NCBI GenBank assembly: GCA_021780275.1
Contig: JAJXZC010000100.1
Coordinates: 1 to 8,854, forward strand
Length of the DNA: 8,854 bases
Direction of reading: 5' to 3'
Origin: Pseudomonadota bacterium
GTDB lineage: Bacteria; Pseudomonadota; Alphaproteobacteria; Parvibaculales; Parvibaculaceae
Shown here: positions 1-5,731 of the stretch, piece by piece
Layout: each line of letters begins with the position of its first letter
How positions within the stretch are numbered: position 1 is the first letter of the stretch
Made by a program: the position numbers and the translations under genes
The notes under the pieces: model-generated
Told to the model about the DNA's origin: nothing
Databases searched by the model: none
Seen by the model: the letters and a program-made list of their open reading frames with translations, nothing else

Positions 1-549
1 CAAATCAGCCGCTGGTCGCAATTGTGGTCCCAATATCGGATGGGCGACGACGACATCCCAGAAATCGACCGGATGATCATCTGGCTCGGCAAGCGTATTC
101 CTGCCAGCGACTGGCTTGCACTCTGCCACGGGGATCTGCGGATCGGCAATCTCATCTTCCATCCGACGGAGCCGCGGGTCATTGGCGTTCTCGACTGGGA
201 GCTATCGACCCTTGGTCACCCGCTTGTCGATGTCGCCTTCAATACGCAGGCCTGGAGCATGGCGGCGACCGAGAATGGCGGATTACTCGGCGCCGATCTC
301 GACACGCTCGGCATTCCCTCCGAGCTCGATTATCTCGAACAGTATTATGCCCATCTGCCGCATTACGAACGTATGACGAATTTCCACCGCGTATTTGCTA
401 TGTTCCGCGGCGCGGTCGGAAGCGCCGGCGTTGCCGTCCGTGGCGAACTTGGCAACAGCACGCTTCCGGATTCTGCCCGGATTGGCAAGTTGCTCGCTCG
501 CGCCTACGCAACGCGCGGAATGGCATTGGCAGAGCGGGGCTTACAATGA
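1..549 (+). CDS. Phosphotransferase family protein (APH fold, ACAD10/11- or LvaA-like), 5' truncated
   Basis: The reading frame is open from the first base and ends at TGA 547-549, so only the C-terminal 182 residues are present; the start and N-lobe lie upstream. The catalytic lobe of an aminoglycoside-phosphotransferase-like kinase is clear. The catalytic-loop motif HGDLRIGN has H43, D45 and N50 (window numbering), and the metal-binding DWE follows at 65-67 in the context LDWELSTLGHPLVDVAF. That last stretch is typical of the ACAD10/ACAD11 and LvaA subgroup rather than of antibiotic kinases. Family members with known function phosphorylate the hydroxyl of 4-hydroxyacyl-CoA esters. The stop overlaps the next start (ATGA), so the gene is translationally coupled to the nitroreductase. 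An acyl-CoA dehydrogenase is a frequent neighbour of this family and may lie just upstream. The fold call is firm; the substrate is inferred. Confidence 0.88.
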   Translation, partial: QISRWSQLWSQYRMGDDDIPEIDRMIIWLGKRIPASDWLALCHGDLRIGNLIFHPTEPRVIGVLDWELSTLGHPLVDVAFNTQAWSMAATENGGLLGADLDTLGIPSELDYLEQYYAHLPHYERMTNFHRVFAMFRGAVGSAGVAVRGELGNSTLPDSARIGKLLARAYATRGMALAERGLQ

Positions 550-1226
550 CTGGGCGCACGACCATGACGCTGGACGAAGCCCTGAAGCAGCGCCGATCCG
601 TGCGCGGGTTCCAGACGAAAGAAGTACCTGAAAGGATCATACGCGAGGTGTTCGTACTGGCGCAGAACGCGCCGTCGAATTGCAACATCCAGCCCTGGCT
701 ATGCCATGTGGTGTCAGGGGACTCCTTGCGCGCCGTCGCAGAAAAGATGGTCGCAGCATCCATCGCTGGGGTACAGCCAGATCCGGACTTCACCTCCGAC
801 CGGAAGTTCACGGGCGTCTATCGGGACAGGCAGGTAGACGCGGCTGTCCAGCTTTATGGCGCTATGGGCATTGAACGCACCGATCGTCCACGACGCGACT
901 GGGCCTATCGACGCAATCTCGAGTTTTTTGGCGCGCCGCACGCCGTGCTCGTGTTCATGCATAGTGAATTCGAGGAACGGGAGGCTGTCGACCTTGGCAT
1001 TTATGCGCAGACGCTGATGCTCGCGATGACTTCGCGTGGTCTTGCATCCTGCGCGCAAGGCGCGCTCAGCCTCTATCCGACGATCATTCGGCGGCATCTT
1101 CGTCTGTCGGATGAAAATCGCCTGATCTTCGGAATTTCCTTCGGATACGAGGACGACTCTGTTCCCGCCAACAAGGCGCGGGTCGGTCGCGCCGCACTCG
1201 GCGACGCGGTTGTGTTCCATCGCTGA
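546..1226 (+). CDS. Nitroreductase family FMN-dependent oxidoreductase
   Basis: A 226-residue protein of normal length for the NfsB/PnbA-type nitroreductase superfamily, whose members are homodimeric cytosolic FMN enzymes using NAD(P)H. RRSVRGF at 16-22 is the N-terminal FMN-phosphate-binding motif, and APSNCNIQPW at 42-51 is the conserved segment that contacts the flavin. The C-terminal part (about 195-226, containing ISFGYEDDSVPANKAR) is the usual second FMN-binding strand and tail. The start at 546 is chosen because it overlaps the upstream stop as ATGA and follows AGCGGGG at 533-539; an internal ATG at 564 has a weaker context. In a gene run of CoA-ester enzymes it more likely acts on an activated alkene, enone or quinone-like intermediate, or on a nitroaromatic substrate, than in general detoxification. 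The family call is firm, the substrate unknown. Confidence 0.9.
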   Translation: MTGRTTMTLDEALKQRRSVRGFQTKEVPERIIREVFVLAQNAPSNCNIQPWLCHVVSGDSLRAVAEKMVAASIAGVQPDPDFTSDRKFTGVYRDRQVDAAVQLYGAMGIERTDRPRRDWAYRRNLEFFGAPHAVLVFMHSEFEEREAVDLGIYAQTLMLAMTSRGLASCAQGALSLYPTIIRRHLRLSDENRLIFGISFGYEDDSVPANKARVGRAALGDAVVFHR

Positions 1227-1230
1227 GGAG
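1225..1230 (+). promoter_or_regulatory. Ribosome binding site that fixes a TTG start
   Basis: GAGGAG overlaps the end of the nitroreductase stop codon (TGA 1224-1226) and sits six bases before TTG 1237-1239. This is the only well-placed Shine-Dalgarno sequence for the following SDR gene, which has no in-frame ATG near its N-terminus. Confidence 0.7.
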
Positions 1231-1236
1231 GCGCGT

Positions 1237-2046
1237 TTGCAGGAAAAACTCAAGGGAAAGGCCGCAATAGTCACAGGCGCAGCTCGCGGTCTCGGGCGTG
1301 CTTACGCGCTGCGGCTCGCCGAGCTAGGCGCCGATGTTGCGATCGCAGACGTCAATCTGAAAGGTGCCGAAAAAATCGGCGAGAAGCTGACGGCCGAGAG
1401 CGTCATGGCCGAGGTGCAGGCGCTCGGCCGTCGTTCGATCGGCGTCGAAGGTGATCTCAGGGATCCCCTGATCGTGAGACGTCTCTGCGACGAAACGCTT
1501 GCCGCATTCGGTCGCATCGACATTCTGGTCAATAATGCTGGTGTTGCGGTGGCGCGCGGCAGCGGCACGCTCGCATCCGACACAACGCCAGACGCCTTCG
1601 ACTATCTGATCGGCGCGAACCTCAAGTCCACGCAAATGTGTTGCGCCGGCGTTGCACCTGTCATGAGGGCACAGCGCAATGGCATCATCGTCAATATCTC
1701 ATCACAGACCGGAATCTCTCTGCTTGAAGGCGGCAATCTCGCTGTCTACGGCGCGGCGAAAGCTGGCATCGCCTATCTCACACGCGCACTTGCGGCGGAA
1801 CTCGGCCCATTCGGCATTCGCGTAAACGCGATTTCCCCTGGCATTGTCGAGACAGAACGCGTGAAGCGGCTGGATGCGTCCATGGGCGTCGGTACGCAGA
1901 AGCAGCTTGAGGCGATCGCGTTGCGGCGCTTCGCGCAGACGAATGACTTGGCCAACGTGCTCGAATTCCTAACGACGGAGCTGTCCAGCTATGTCACCGG
2001 TCAGGTCATTTCGACCTGTGGCGGCGCGGTTCTGCATCCAAGCTGA
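1237..2046 (+). CDS. Short-chain dehydrogenase/reductase (classical SDR, probably NAD-dependent)
   Basis: A 269-residue Rossmann-fold oxidoreductase with every classical SDR element. The cofactor loop is TGAARGLG (13-20). An acidic residue, D38 in AIADVN, ends the second strand, as in NAD-preferring members. NNAG is at 99-102, the helix-4 Asn is N128, the catalytic Ser is in NISS (S156), and YGAAK (Y171, K175) completes the active site. PG near NAISPGIVETE is the usual post-catalytic substrate loop. The TTG at 1237 is chosen for its GAGGAG ribosome site and because the Rossmann motif then begins at the usual depth; a longer version from TTG 1210 would overlap the nitroreductase gene. Ten bases separate it from that gene, so they share an operon. 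A likely role is oxidation or reduction of a hydroxy/keto group on an acyl-CoA or alicyclic intermediate; the exact substrate cannot be read from the sequence. Confidence 0.88.
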   Translation: MQEKLKGKAAIVTGAARGLGRAYALRLAELGADVAIADVNLKGAEKIGEKLTAESVMAEVQALGRRSIGVEGDLRDPLIVRRLCDETLAAFGRIDILVNNAGVAVARGSGTLASDTTPDAFDYLIGANLKSTQMCCAGVAPVMRAQRNGIIVNISSQTGISLLEGGNLAVYGAAKAGIAYLTRALAAELGPFGIRVNAISPGIVETERVKRLDASMGVGTQKQLEAIALRRFAQTNDLANVLEFLTTELSSYVTGQVISTCGGAVLHPS

Positions 2047-2072
2047 ATCCGCCCGACTTTTGTTTGCAATCA

Positions 2073-2089
2073 CAGCGCTGATAGCGCTG
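2073..2089. repeat. Small intergenic hairpin between the two SDR genes
   Basis: CAGCGCT and AGCGCTG form a perfect 7-bp stem around the loop GAT, in the 71-bp gap between the SDR genes. No T-run follows, so it is not a classical terminator. It could stabilise or attenuate the polycistronic RNA, or be chance. Confidence 0.35.
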
Positions 2090-2117
2090 CGCTTCACGAG
2101 GAACTAGGAGACGCAGA

Positions 2118-2990
2118 ATGCCGTATCGTTCGATCTTCGCATCAGATTTGTTTAAGGGAAAGACCGTTATCGTGACTGGCGGCGGCTCCGGAATTGGCCG
2201 CTGTACAGCGCATGAACTCGCGCATCTTGGCGCCAATGTCGTCATTGTCGGACGCAATATCGATAAGCTTGAAACGGTGGTGAACGAAATCTCACAGGAT
2301 GGAGGCGTCGCGCTCGCGCTGAGCTGCGACATTCGCGACGAGGCGCAGGTGGCGTCTGCTATCGACAGAACGCTCGAGAAATATGGCGCATTGAACGGGT
2401 TGGTCAACAATGCGGGTGGCCAGTACAGAACCGAATTGAAGGCCATCTCAACGAAGGGGTTCGAGGCGGTGGTCCGCAACAATCTGACTGGCGGCTTCAT
2501 TTTCATGCGCGAAGCATACCTGCGCTGGATGGAACGAAATGGCGGATCGATCGTCAACATAATCGCCGACATCTGGAACGGATGGCCTGAAATGGGGCAC
2601 TCCGGAGCAGCTCGCGGTGGCATGCTGACCCTAACCGAGACCGCCGCCTGTGAGTGGGCCCATTCCGGAGTACGAGTTAATTGCGTTGCACCGGGCGGAA
2701 TCGCTTCGTCCGGATTTGACACTTATCCGCCTGAAATCACGAGTAGGTTGCTGGAATACCCGGCAAAAGTGCCGCTGCCTCGATACGGCACCGAATCCGA
2801 AATTTCCGCAGCGATCGTGTATCTGCTATCCCCTGCAGCGGCTTACGTCACGGGATCCTGTCTACGGGTCGACGGCGGCGCGCCGAACAAGCGCCAAACG
2901 TGGACAGGTGAGTATGCCTCGCGGAATATCGAGCAGTTCGACGGATTCCACCTGGCAGTTAAACCCCGGATTCTGCAAAACAGCGAATGA
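2118..2990 (+). CDS. PECR-like SDR (trans-2-enoyl-CoA reductase / 2,4-dienoyl-CoA reductase type)
   Basis: A 290-residue SDR starting at ATG 2118 with AGGAG at 2106-2110, seven bases upstream. The cofactor loop is TGGGSGIG (20-27). R46 in VGRN follows the second strand and favours NADPH. NNAGGQ is at 97-102 and NNLTGG around N122. The block containing GGSIVNII, HSGAARGG and NCVAPGGI closely matches, from memory, mammalian peroxisomal trans-2-enoyl-CoA reductase. As in that family the classical YxxxK is missing: aligned with the preceding SDR, the Tyr position holds S162 and the Lys position R166, and no Ser follows VNII. The tail after VDGG is about 40 residues longer than in typical SDRs, also PECR-like. 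A likely role is NADPH-dependent saturation of an enoyl- or dienoyl-CoA intermediate in the cytosol. The family call is good, the substrate unproven. Confidence 0.85.
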   Translation: MPYRSIFASDLFKGKTVIVTGGGSGIGRCTAHELAHLGANVVIVGRNIDKLETVVNEISQDGGVALALSCDIRDEAQVASAIDRTLEKYGALNGLVNNAGGQYRTELKAISTKGFEAVVRNNLTGGFIFMREAYLRWMERNGGSIVNIIADIWNGWPEMGHSGAARGGMLTLTETAACEWAHSGVRVNCVAPGGIASSGFDTYPPEITSRLLEYPAKVPLPRYGTESEISAAIVYLLSPAAAYVTGSCLRVDGGAPNKRQTWTGEYASRNIEQFDGFHLAVKPRILQNSE

Positions 2991-3009
2991 ATGGTGAGAG
3001 TCGGATCGA

Positions 3010-3030
3010 GGCGGCCTCTGCAAGGCCGCC
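3010..3030. terminator. Convergent-gene hairpin, candidate bidirectional terminator
   Basis: GGCGGCCT (3010-3017) and AGGCCGCC (3023-3030) form a perfect 8-bp GC-rich stem with a 5-base loop. It lies between the stops of the converging PECR-like gene and marR. The U-tract is poor on both strands: the + strand continues into an A/T-rich stretch near 3041-3053, the - strand has none. Termination is plausible but not shown. Confidence 0.5.
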
Positions 3031-3048
3031 CATCGCGAATAAGCAAAA

Positions 3049-3615
3049 TTATTCTGGCGTCGGGAGATCGAGACTGGATTCGGCTTCCTCGTCGCTTCCT
3101 GCCATCGCGAGAAGAGACTTCTTGAGCGTCGCAAGCGTTGCAGCCGCCTGCGACATATCAGGGTCAGAAAGACACGACACAATTTCAAGCTCAATCTGCT
3201 GTACATTTTCACGTATTACCGAAACCATCTTTGCGCCGGCTCTTGTAAGGTACACTCGACGCGCACGCCCATCGCTCTGATCTGCAAGACGATCGACATA
3301 CCCAAGCGCCTCGACCCTATCAAGAAGGGTGCCGATCGCGACCTTAGACAAGTCGAGATCGGCCGCCAGAGCCGTTTGCGTCATTCCGTCCCGCCTCGAG
3401 AGGAAAGCGAGCAACCACCATTGTGATCGTGTCACTCCGAGCGGCTTTAGCGCCCTATCCACGACGACACGGCGGAGCCTGGATACGTCATGGATAAGAA
3501 ATCCGAACTTCAAGCTCATATCGAGATCGCGGGGTGGCGATTTGACTGCCTTCGGCTTTGTGCCGCCTCTTGCTTGCTTCTTGGCTAGCTGGCCCATTGA
3601 TTCACTAGTTTCCAT
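3049..3615 (-). CDS. MarR family transcriptional regulator
   Basis: A 188-residue protein with a winged helix-turn-helix at about 61-127: GVTRSQWWLLAFL enters the domain, LAADLDLSKVAIGTLLDRVEALG is the HTH with its recognition helix, and DGRARRVYLT is the beta-hairpin wing with its conserved basic residues. Helices before (35-58) and after (about 128-175) would form the dimer interface. The first 30 residues are polar, rich in Lys/Arg and probably disordered. ATG 3615 is used; M7 is an alternative, and neither has a strong ribosome site. The gene is divergent from the acyl-CoA ligase and convergent with the PECR-like gene. Family members in catabolic loci (BadR, CouR) are repressors released by an aromatic or alicyclic acid or its CoA ester. 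The inverted repeat 30 bp upstream of this start suggests autoregulation. Confidence 0.92.
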   Translation of the reverse strand: METSESMGQLAKKQARGGTKPKAVKSPPRDLDMSLKFGFLIHDVSRLRRVVVDRALKPLGVTRSQWWLLAFLSRRDGMTQTALAADLDLSKVAIGTLLDRVEALGYVDRLADQSDGRARRVYLTRAGAKMVSVIRENVQQIELEIVSCLSDPDMSQAAATLATLKKSLLAMAGSDEEAESSLDLPTPE

Positions 3616-3644
3616 TTGCTGCAGGCTCGGCGCACACTGCGCCA

Positions 3645-3682
3645 GTCAAACTGAAGCCCTGAGAATATTCCTTCAGTTTGAC
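3645..3682. promoter_or_regulatory. Perfect 12-bp inverted repeat, candidate MarR operator
   Basis: GTCAAACTGAAG (3645-3656) and CTTCAGTTTGAC (3671-3682) are exact reverse complements separated by 14 bp, centred 48 bp upstream of the marR start. Each arm also contains a small dyad, TCA-N3-TGA, so it may hold two dimer sites about 26 bp (2.5 helical turns) apart. The outer part of each arm carries an outward-facing -35-like hexamer: TTGACA at 3678-3683 on + and TTGACT at 3649-3644 on -. No good -10 was found at standard spacing for either. The spacer contains the palindrome GAATATTC (3663-3670). Binding by the adjacent MarR protein is inferred from position. Confidence 0.6.
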
Positions 3683-3703
3683 ACGTGGCATTCTCAATTT
3701 CCA

Positions 3704-3728
3704 GCGCTGTCCAGATTGTGCACAGCGC
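3704..3728. repeat. Second dyad in the marR/ligase intergenic region
   Basis: GCGCTGT (3704-3710) and ACAGCGC (3722-3728) are exact reverse complements with an 11-bp spacer, and the palindrome TGTGCACA (3717-3724) overlaps the right arm. The site lies between the first inverted repeat and the proposed ligase promoter. It could be a second regulator site or a structured leader element; no function can be assigned. Confidence 0.35.
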
Positions 3729-3772
3729 CCCTCTTGATGCGCCGAGGAGCTCATGCGCCATTAGTAAGTAAC

Positions 3773-3802
3773 TTTACAAACTCGCTAGGCGATGGCAACA
3801 AT
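3773..3802 (+). promoter_or_regulatory. Candidate sigma-70 promoter of the acyl-CoA ligase
   Basis: TTTACA (3773-3778, 5 of 6 to TTGACA) is followed after 18 bp by AACAAT (3797-3802, 4 of 6 to TATAAT). Transcription would begin near 3809, leaving a leader of about 46 bases before ATG 3855. A start there would exclude the alternative ATG at 3792 from the message. Prediction only. Confidence 0.35.
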
Positions 3803-3854
3803 CTCTGTATCGGGCGGTCTCGACAAGATCGAGGTCCCAACTAAAGGGGGAGAA

Positions 3855-5486
3855 ATGACCCAAGCTGCGTTTTCCGCCCAGGCACATGCTGACGCCATGA
3901 GGAAAGGCGGCTACTGGGTTGATCGACAATTCGACGAGTTTGTATTGGCCAATTGCAAGGAACACCCGGAGAAGCTCGCAATCCTCGCGGACTCTGGCGG
4001 CAATCAAAAGCGTATAACGTTTCGAGAGTTGGATGACTTCGTCTCCAGAGCGGCCGCATCACTTCACAGGCTTGGGCTTCGCAGAGGCGATATTCTGGCG
4101 CTGCAAAGCCCTAATTGGTGGGAAGCGGTGATCATCGTCCTCGCCTGCCTGCGGAACGGAATTGTCGTAAACCCACTCATGCCAATCTTTCGAGAGCACG
4201 AGTTGACGTTCATGCTGGGTTTTGCCGAGGCTAAGGCCTTCGTCGTACCGAAGCATTTTGCAAATTTCGACTTTGAAAATATGGCCAACGGACTGAGAGC
4301 GTCGCTGCCGACCTTGCAAAACCTGATCGTCATGCGAGGCGACGGGCCGAATTCTTTCGAGTCACTTCTTCTATCGACTACTGAGCGGCTCGAGTGGGAC
4401 GCGATTCCGCCGATCGAACGGCCAGGAACCGATGACCTCTCCGTACTGATGTATACGTCTGGCACGACCGGCTCCCCCAAGGGCGTCATGCACTCGACCA
4501 ACACCTTGCTCTGCTGCCTCGACAACGTCATTCGACGCGGCTCTCTGAACGGCGAGGACGTCGTTCTAGTGAGCGCGCCGATCGGCCACATGACGGGTTT
4601 AGAGACGGGCGTACTTCTATCGACACGCCTTGGAGCGACGATGGTGCTGCAAGAGTGGTGGAACGGACAACGGGCGGTCGAGTTAGTCGTCCAAGCGGGC
4701 GTCTCCTTCTGTGCCGGCTCCACTCCCCACCTTTCCGATATCTGCGACGCGTCAGGTACAAGCGCGGCAAAGCCGGCATCGCTCCGACTGTTCCTCTGCG
4801 CAGGCGCGCCGATCCCGTCTGCGCTCGTCGAGCGCGCCGGTCGGGAATTGAATCTGAAAGTCACATCCGTGTGGGGGATGACCGAAACCCTAGCCAACAC
4901 AATGACGGAGCCGAAGCGCGCGTTCGAGAAATCGCCCAAGACCGATGGACGCCCGCTCGACGGTAGCGAAGTCAAAGTCGTAGGCGACGACGGAGCGCGC
5001 CTGGCAAACGGAACCGTCGGGCGCCTGATGGTACGCGGCGCACAAATGCTGATCGGCTACTACAAACGGCCTGACCTTCAATTGTTCGATGCGGAGGGCT
5101 GGATGGATACGGGTGACCTCGCCTACATGGACGACGAAGGCTACATCCGGATCGCCGGACGAACGAAGGACATCATCATTCGCGGCGGCGAGAACGTGCC
5201 GGTCGCGGATATCGAAAACGTTTTGTACGAACATCCGGCAATCTTAGCTGTCGCGCTCGTCGGGTACGCGGATGCTCGGCTTGGGGAACGGGCTTGCGCT
5301 TTCGTCCAGACGCGACCGGGGTATGAATTCGACTTCGCGGCTATGCAAGCCCACCTAACCGCCAAGAAAGTAACGAAGCAGTTCTGGCCGGAACGCTTGG
5401 AAATCATCGAGGCCATCCCTCGCACGCCCTCCGGCAAGATACAGAAGTTTGTGCTGAAGGACCGCGCCAAGGGCTTTGGCGACTGA
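3855..5486 (+). CDS. AMP-forming acyl-CoA ligase (fatty, alicyclic or aromatic acid; AliA-like)
   Basis: A 543-residue member of the acyl-CoA synthetase (ANL) superfamily, which activates a carboxylic acid with ATP and then transfers it to CoA. Core motifs appear in order: the phosphate-binding loop YTSGTTGSPKG (200-210), SVWGMTE (338-344), TGD (419-421), the hinge region RTKDIIIRGGENV (436-448), and the catalytic lysine K528 in PSGKIQK near the C-terminus. The protein is full length and shows no missing motif. ATG 3855 is preferred over the in-frame ATG 3792 because AGGGGGAG lies just upstream (3845-3852), while 3792 has no good ribosome site. The overall pattern, including the PSGKIQKF ending, resembles cyclohexanecarboxylate-CoA ligases and medium-chain ligases, but substrate cannot be decided from motifs. 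It stands alone between marR and the importer operon and is probably controlled by MarR. Confidence 0.9.
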   Translation: MTQAAFSAQAHADAMRKGGYWVDRQFDEFVLANCKEHPEKLAILADSGGNQKRITFRELDDFVSRAAASLHRLGLRRGDILALQSPNWWEAVIIVLACLRNGIVVNPLMPIFREHELTFMLGFAEAKAFVVPKHFANFDFENMANGLRASLPTLQNLIVMRGDGPNSFESLLLSTTERLEWDAIPPIERPGTDDLSVLMYTSGTTGSPKGVMHSTNTLLCCLDNVIRRGSLNGEDVVLVSAPIGHMTGLETGVLLSTRLGATMVLQEWWNGQRAVELVVQAGVSFCAGSTPHLSDICDASGTSAAKPASLRLFLCAGAPIPSALVERAGRELNLKVTSVWGMTETLANTMTEPKRAFEKSPKTDGRPLDGSEVKVVGDDGARLANGTVGRLMVRGAQMLIGYYKRPDLQLFDAEGWMDTGDLAYMDDEGYIRIAGRTKDIIIRGGENVPVADIENVLYEHPAILAVALVGYADARLGERACAFVQTRPGYEFDFAAMQAHLTAKKVTKQFWPERLEIIEAIPRTPSGKIQKFVLKDRAKGFGD

Positions 5487-5727
5487 TTTTGGGTCCCTCC
5501 GGCGCACCGCAACGACGACTTCCATTGCACTTCGGGCAAGAGACTGATACGCTGGTTCACTAACTAGATGACATCGCGACCAAGCGAGCGGTAGGAGGGA
5601 ATGCGATGGCCGGAGGACGTTCTGCGTCTGCAGATGGATGCGCACGTTTTCGGCCAGGCTTCTGCGCCCCGCGGGCGCGCTCCGCCGGGAGCCGGCTCAT
5701 GATTGAATTCCGCAGGGGAAGCGACGG
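5487..5727. other. Intergenic region between the acyl-CoA ligase and livH
   Basis: This 241-bp gap contains no convincing terminator for the ligase gene. A weak promoter-like pair, TTGCAC (5525-5530) and TACGCT (5548-5553) with a 17-bp spacer, could drive the transporter operon. The second half holds the possible small ORF and two GC-rich palindromes described with it. No copy of the 3645-3682 operator arms was found here. Confidence 0.4.
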
Positions 5728-5731
5728 ATGA
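5606..5731 (+). CDS. Possible 41-residue small ORF upstream of and overlapping livH
   Basis: An ORF from ATG 5606 to TGA 5729-5731 is preceded by a strong AGGAGGG (5593-5599) at good spacing, and its stop overlaps the livH start as ATGA, the coupling seen elsewhere in this operon. The product is rich in Gly, Arg, Ala and Ser with no membrane segment or recognisable domain. livH also has its own AGGGGA (5714-5719), so coupling is not required. The ORF spans a GC-rich palindromic stretch (GCGCCC-CGC-GGGCGC at 5664-5678 and GAGCCGGCTC at 5689-5698). It may be a leader peptide, a degraded gene remnant, or chance in GC-rich DNA. Confidence 0.3.
   Translation: MAGGRSASADGCARFRPGFCAPRARSAGSRLMIEFRRGSDG

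Noticed and set aside
24..545. Long N-terminal extension of the nitroreductase frame
   Set aside because: It overlaps the clearly conserved kinase frame, is Arg-rich and low in conservation features; the ATGA start at 546 gives a normal-length protein.
1..549. Antibiotic-resistance aminoglycoside kinase
   Set aside because: The fold is shared, but the LDWELSTLGHPLVDVAF stretch and the catabolic neighbours point to the ACAD10/11-LvaA subgroup.
714..1274. 186-codon minus-strand frame opposite the nitroreductase gene
   Set aside because: It has no recognisable domain and lies antisense to a gene with full FMN-binding motifs; such antisense frames are expected in GC-rich DNA.
2006..2722. 238-codon minus-strand frame opposite the PECR-like gene
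   Set aside because: It is Pro/Ser/Arg-rich without domain motifs and is the shadow of a well-supported SDR gene.
3678..3706. Sigma-70 promoter using TTGACA at 3678
   Set aside because: The -35 is perfect, but 16-18 bp downstream the sequence is GC-rich with no -10-like hexamer; kept only as a note under the operator.
3329..3844. 171-codon plus-strand frame across marR and its upstream region
   Set aside because: It is antisense to a convincing MarR protein and runs through the operator region; no domain or good ribosome site.
4064..4975. 303-codon minus-strand frame opposite the acyl-CoA ligase
   Set aside because: The + strand carries the ordered ligase motifs through this stretch; the antisense product shows no family features.
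5689..5698. Palindrome GAGCCGGCTC also found at 8327-8336
   Set aside because: The second copy is simply the first codons of livF; a 10-bp GC-rich palindrome twice in a GC-rich window is plausibly chance, and no repeat unit extends around either copy.
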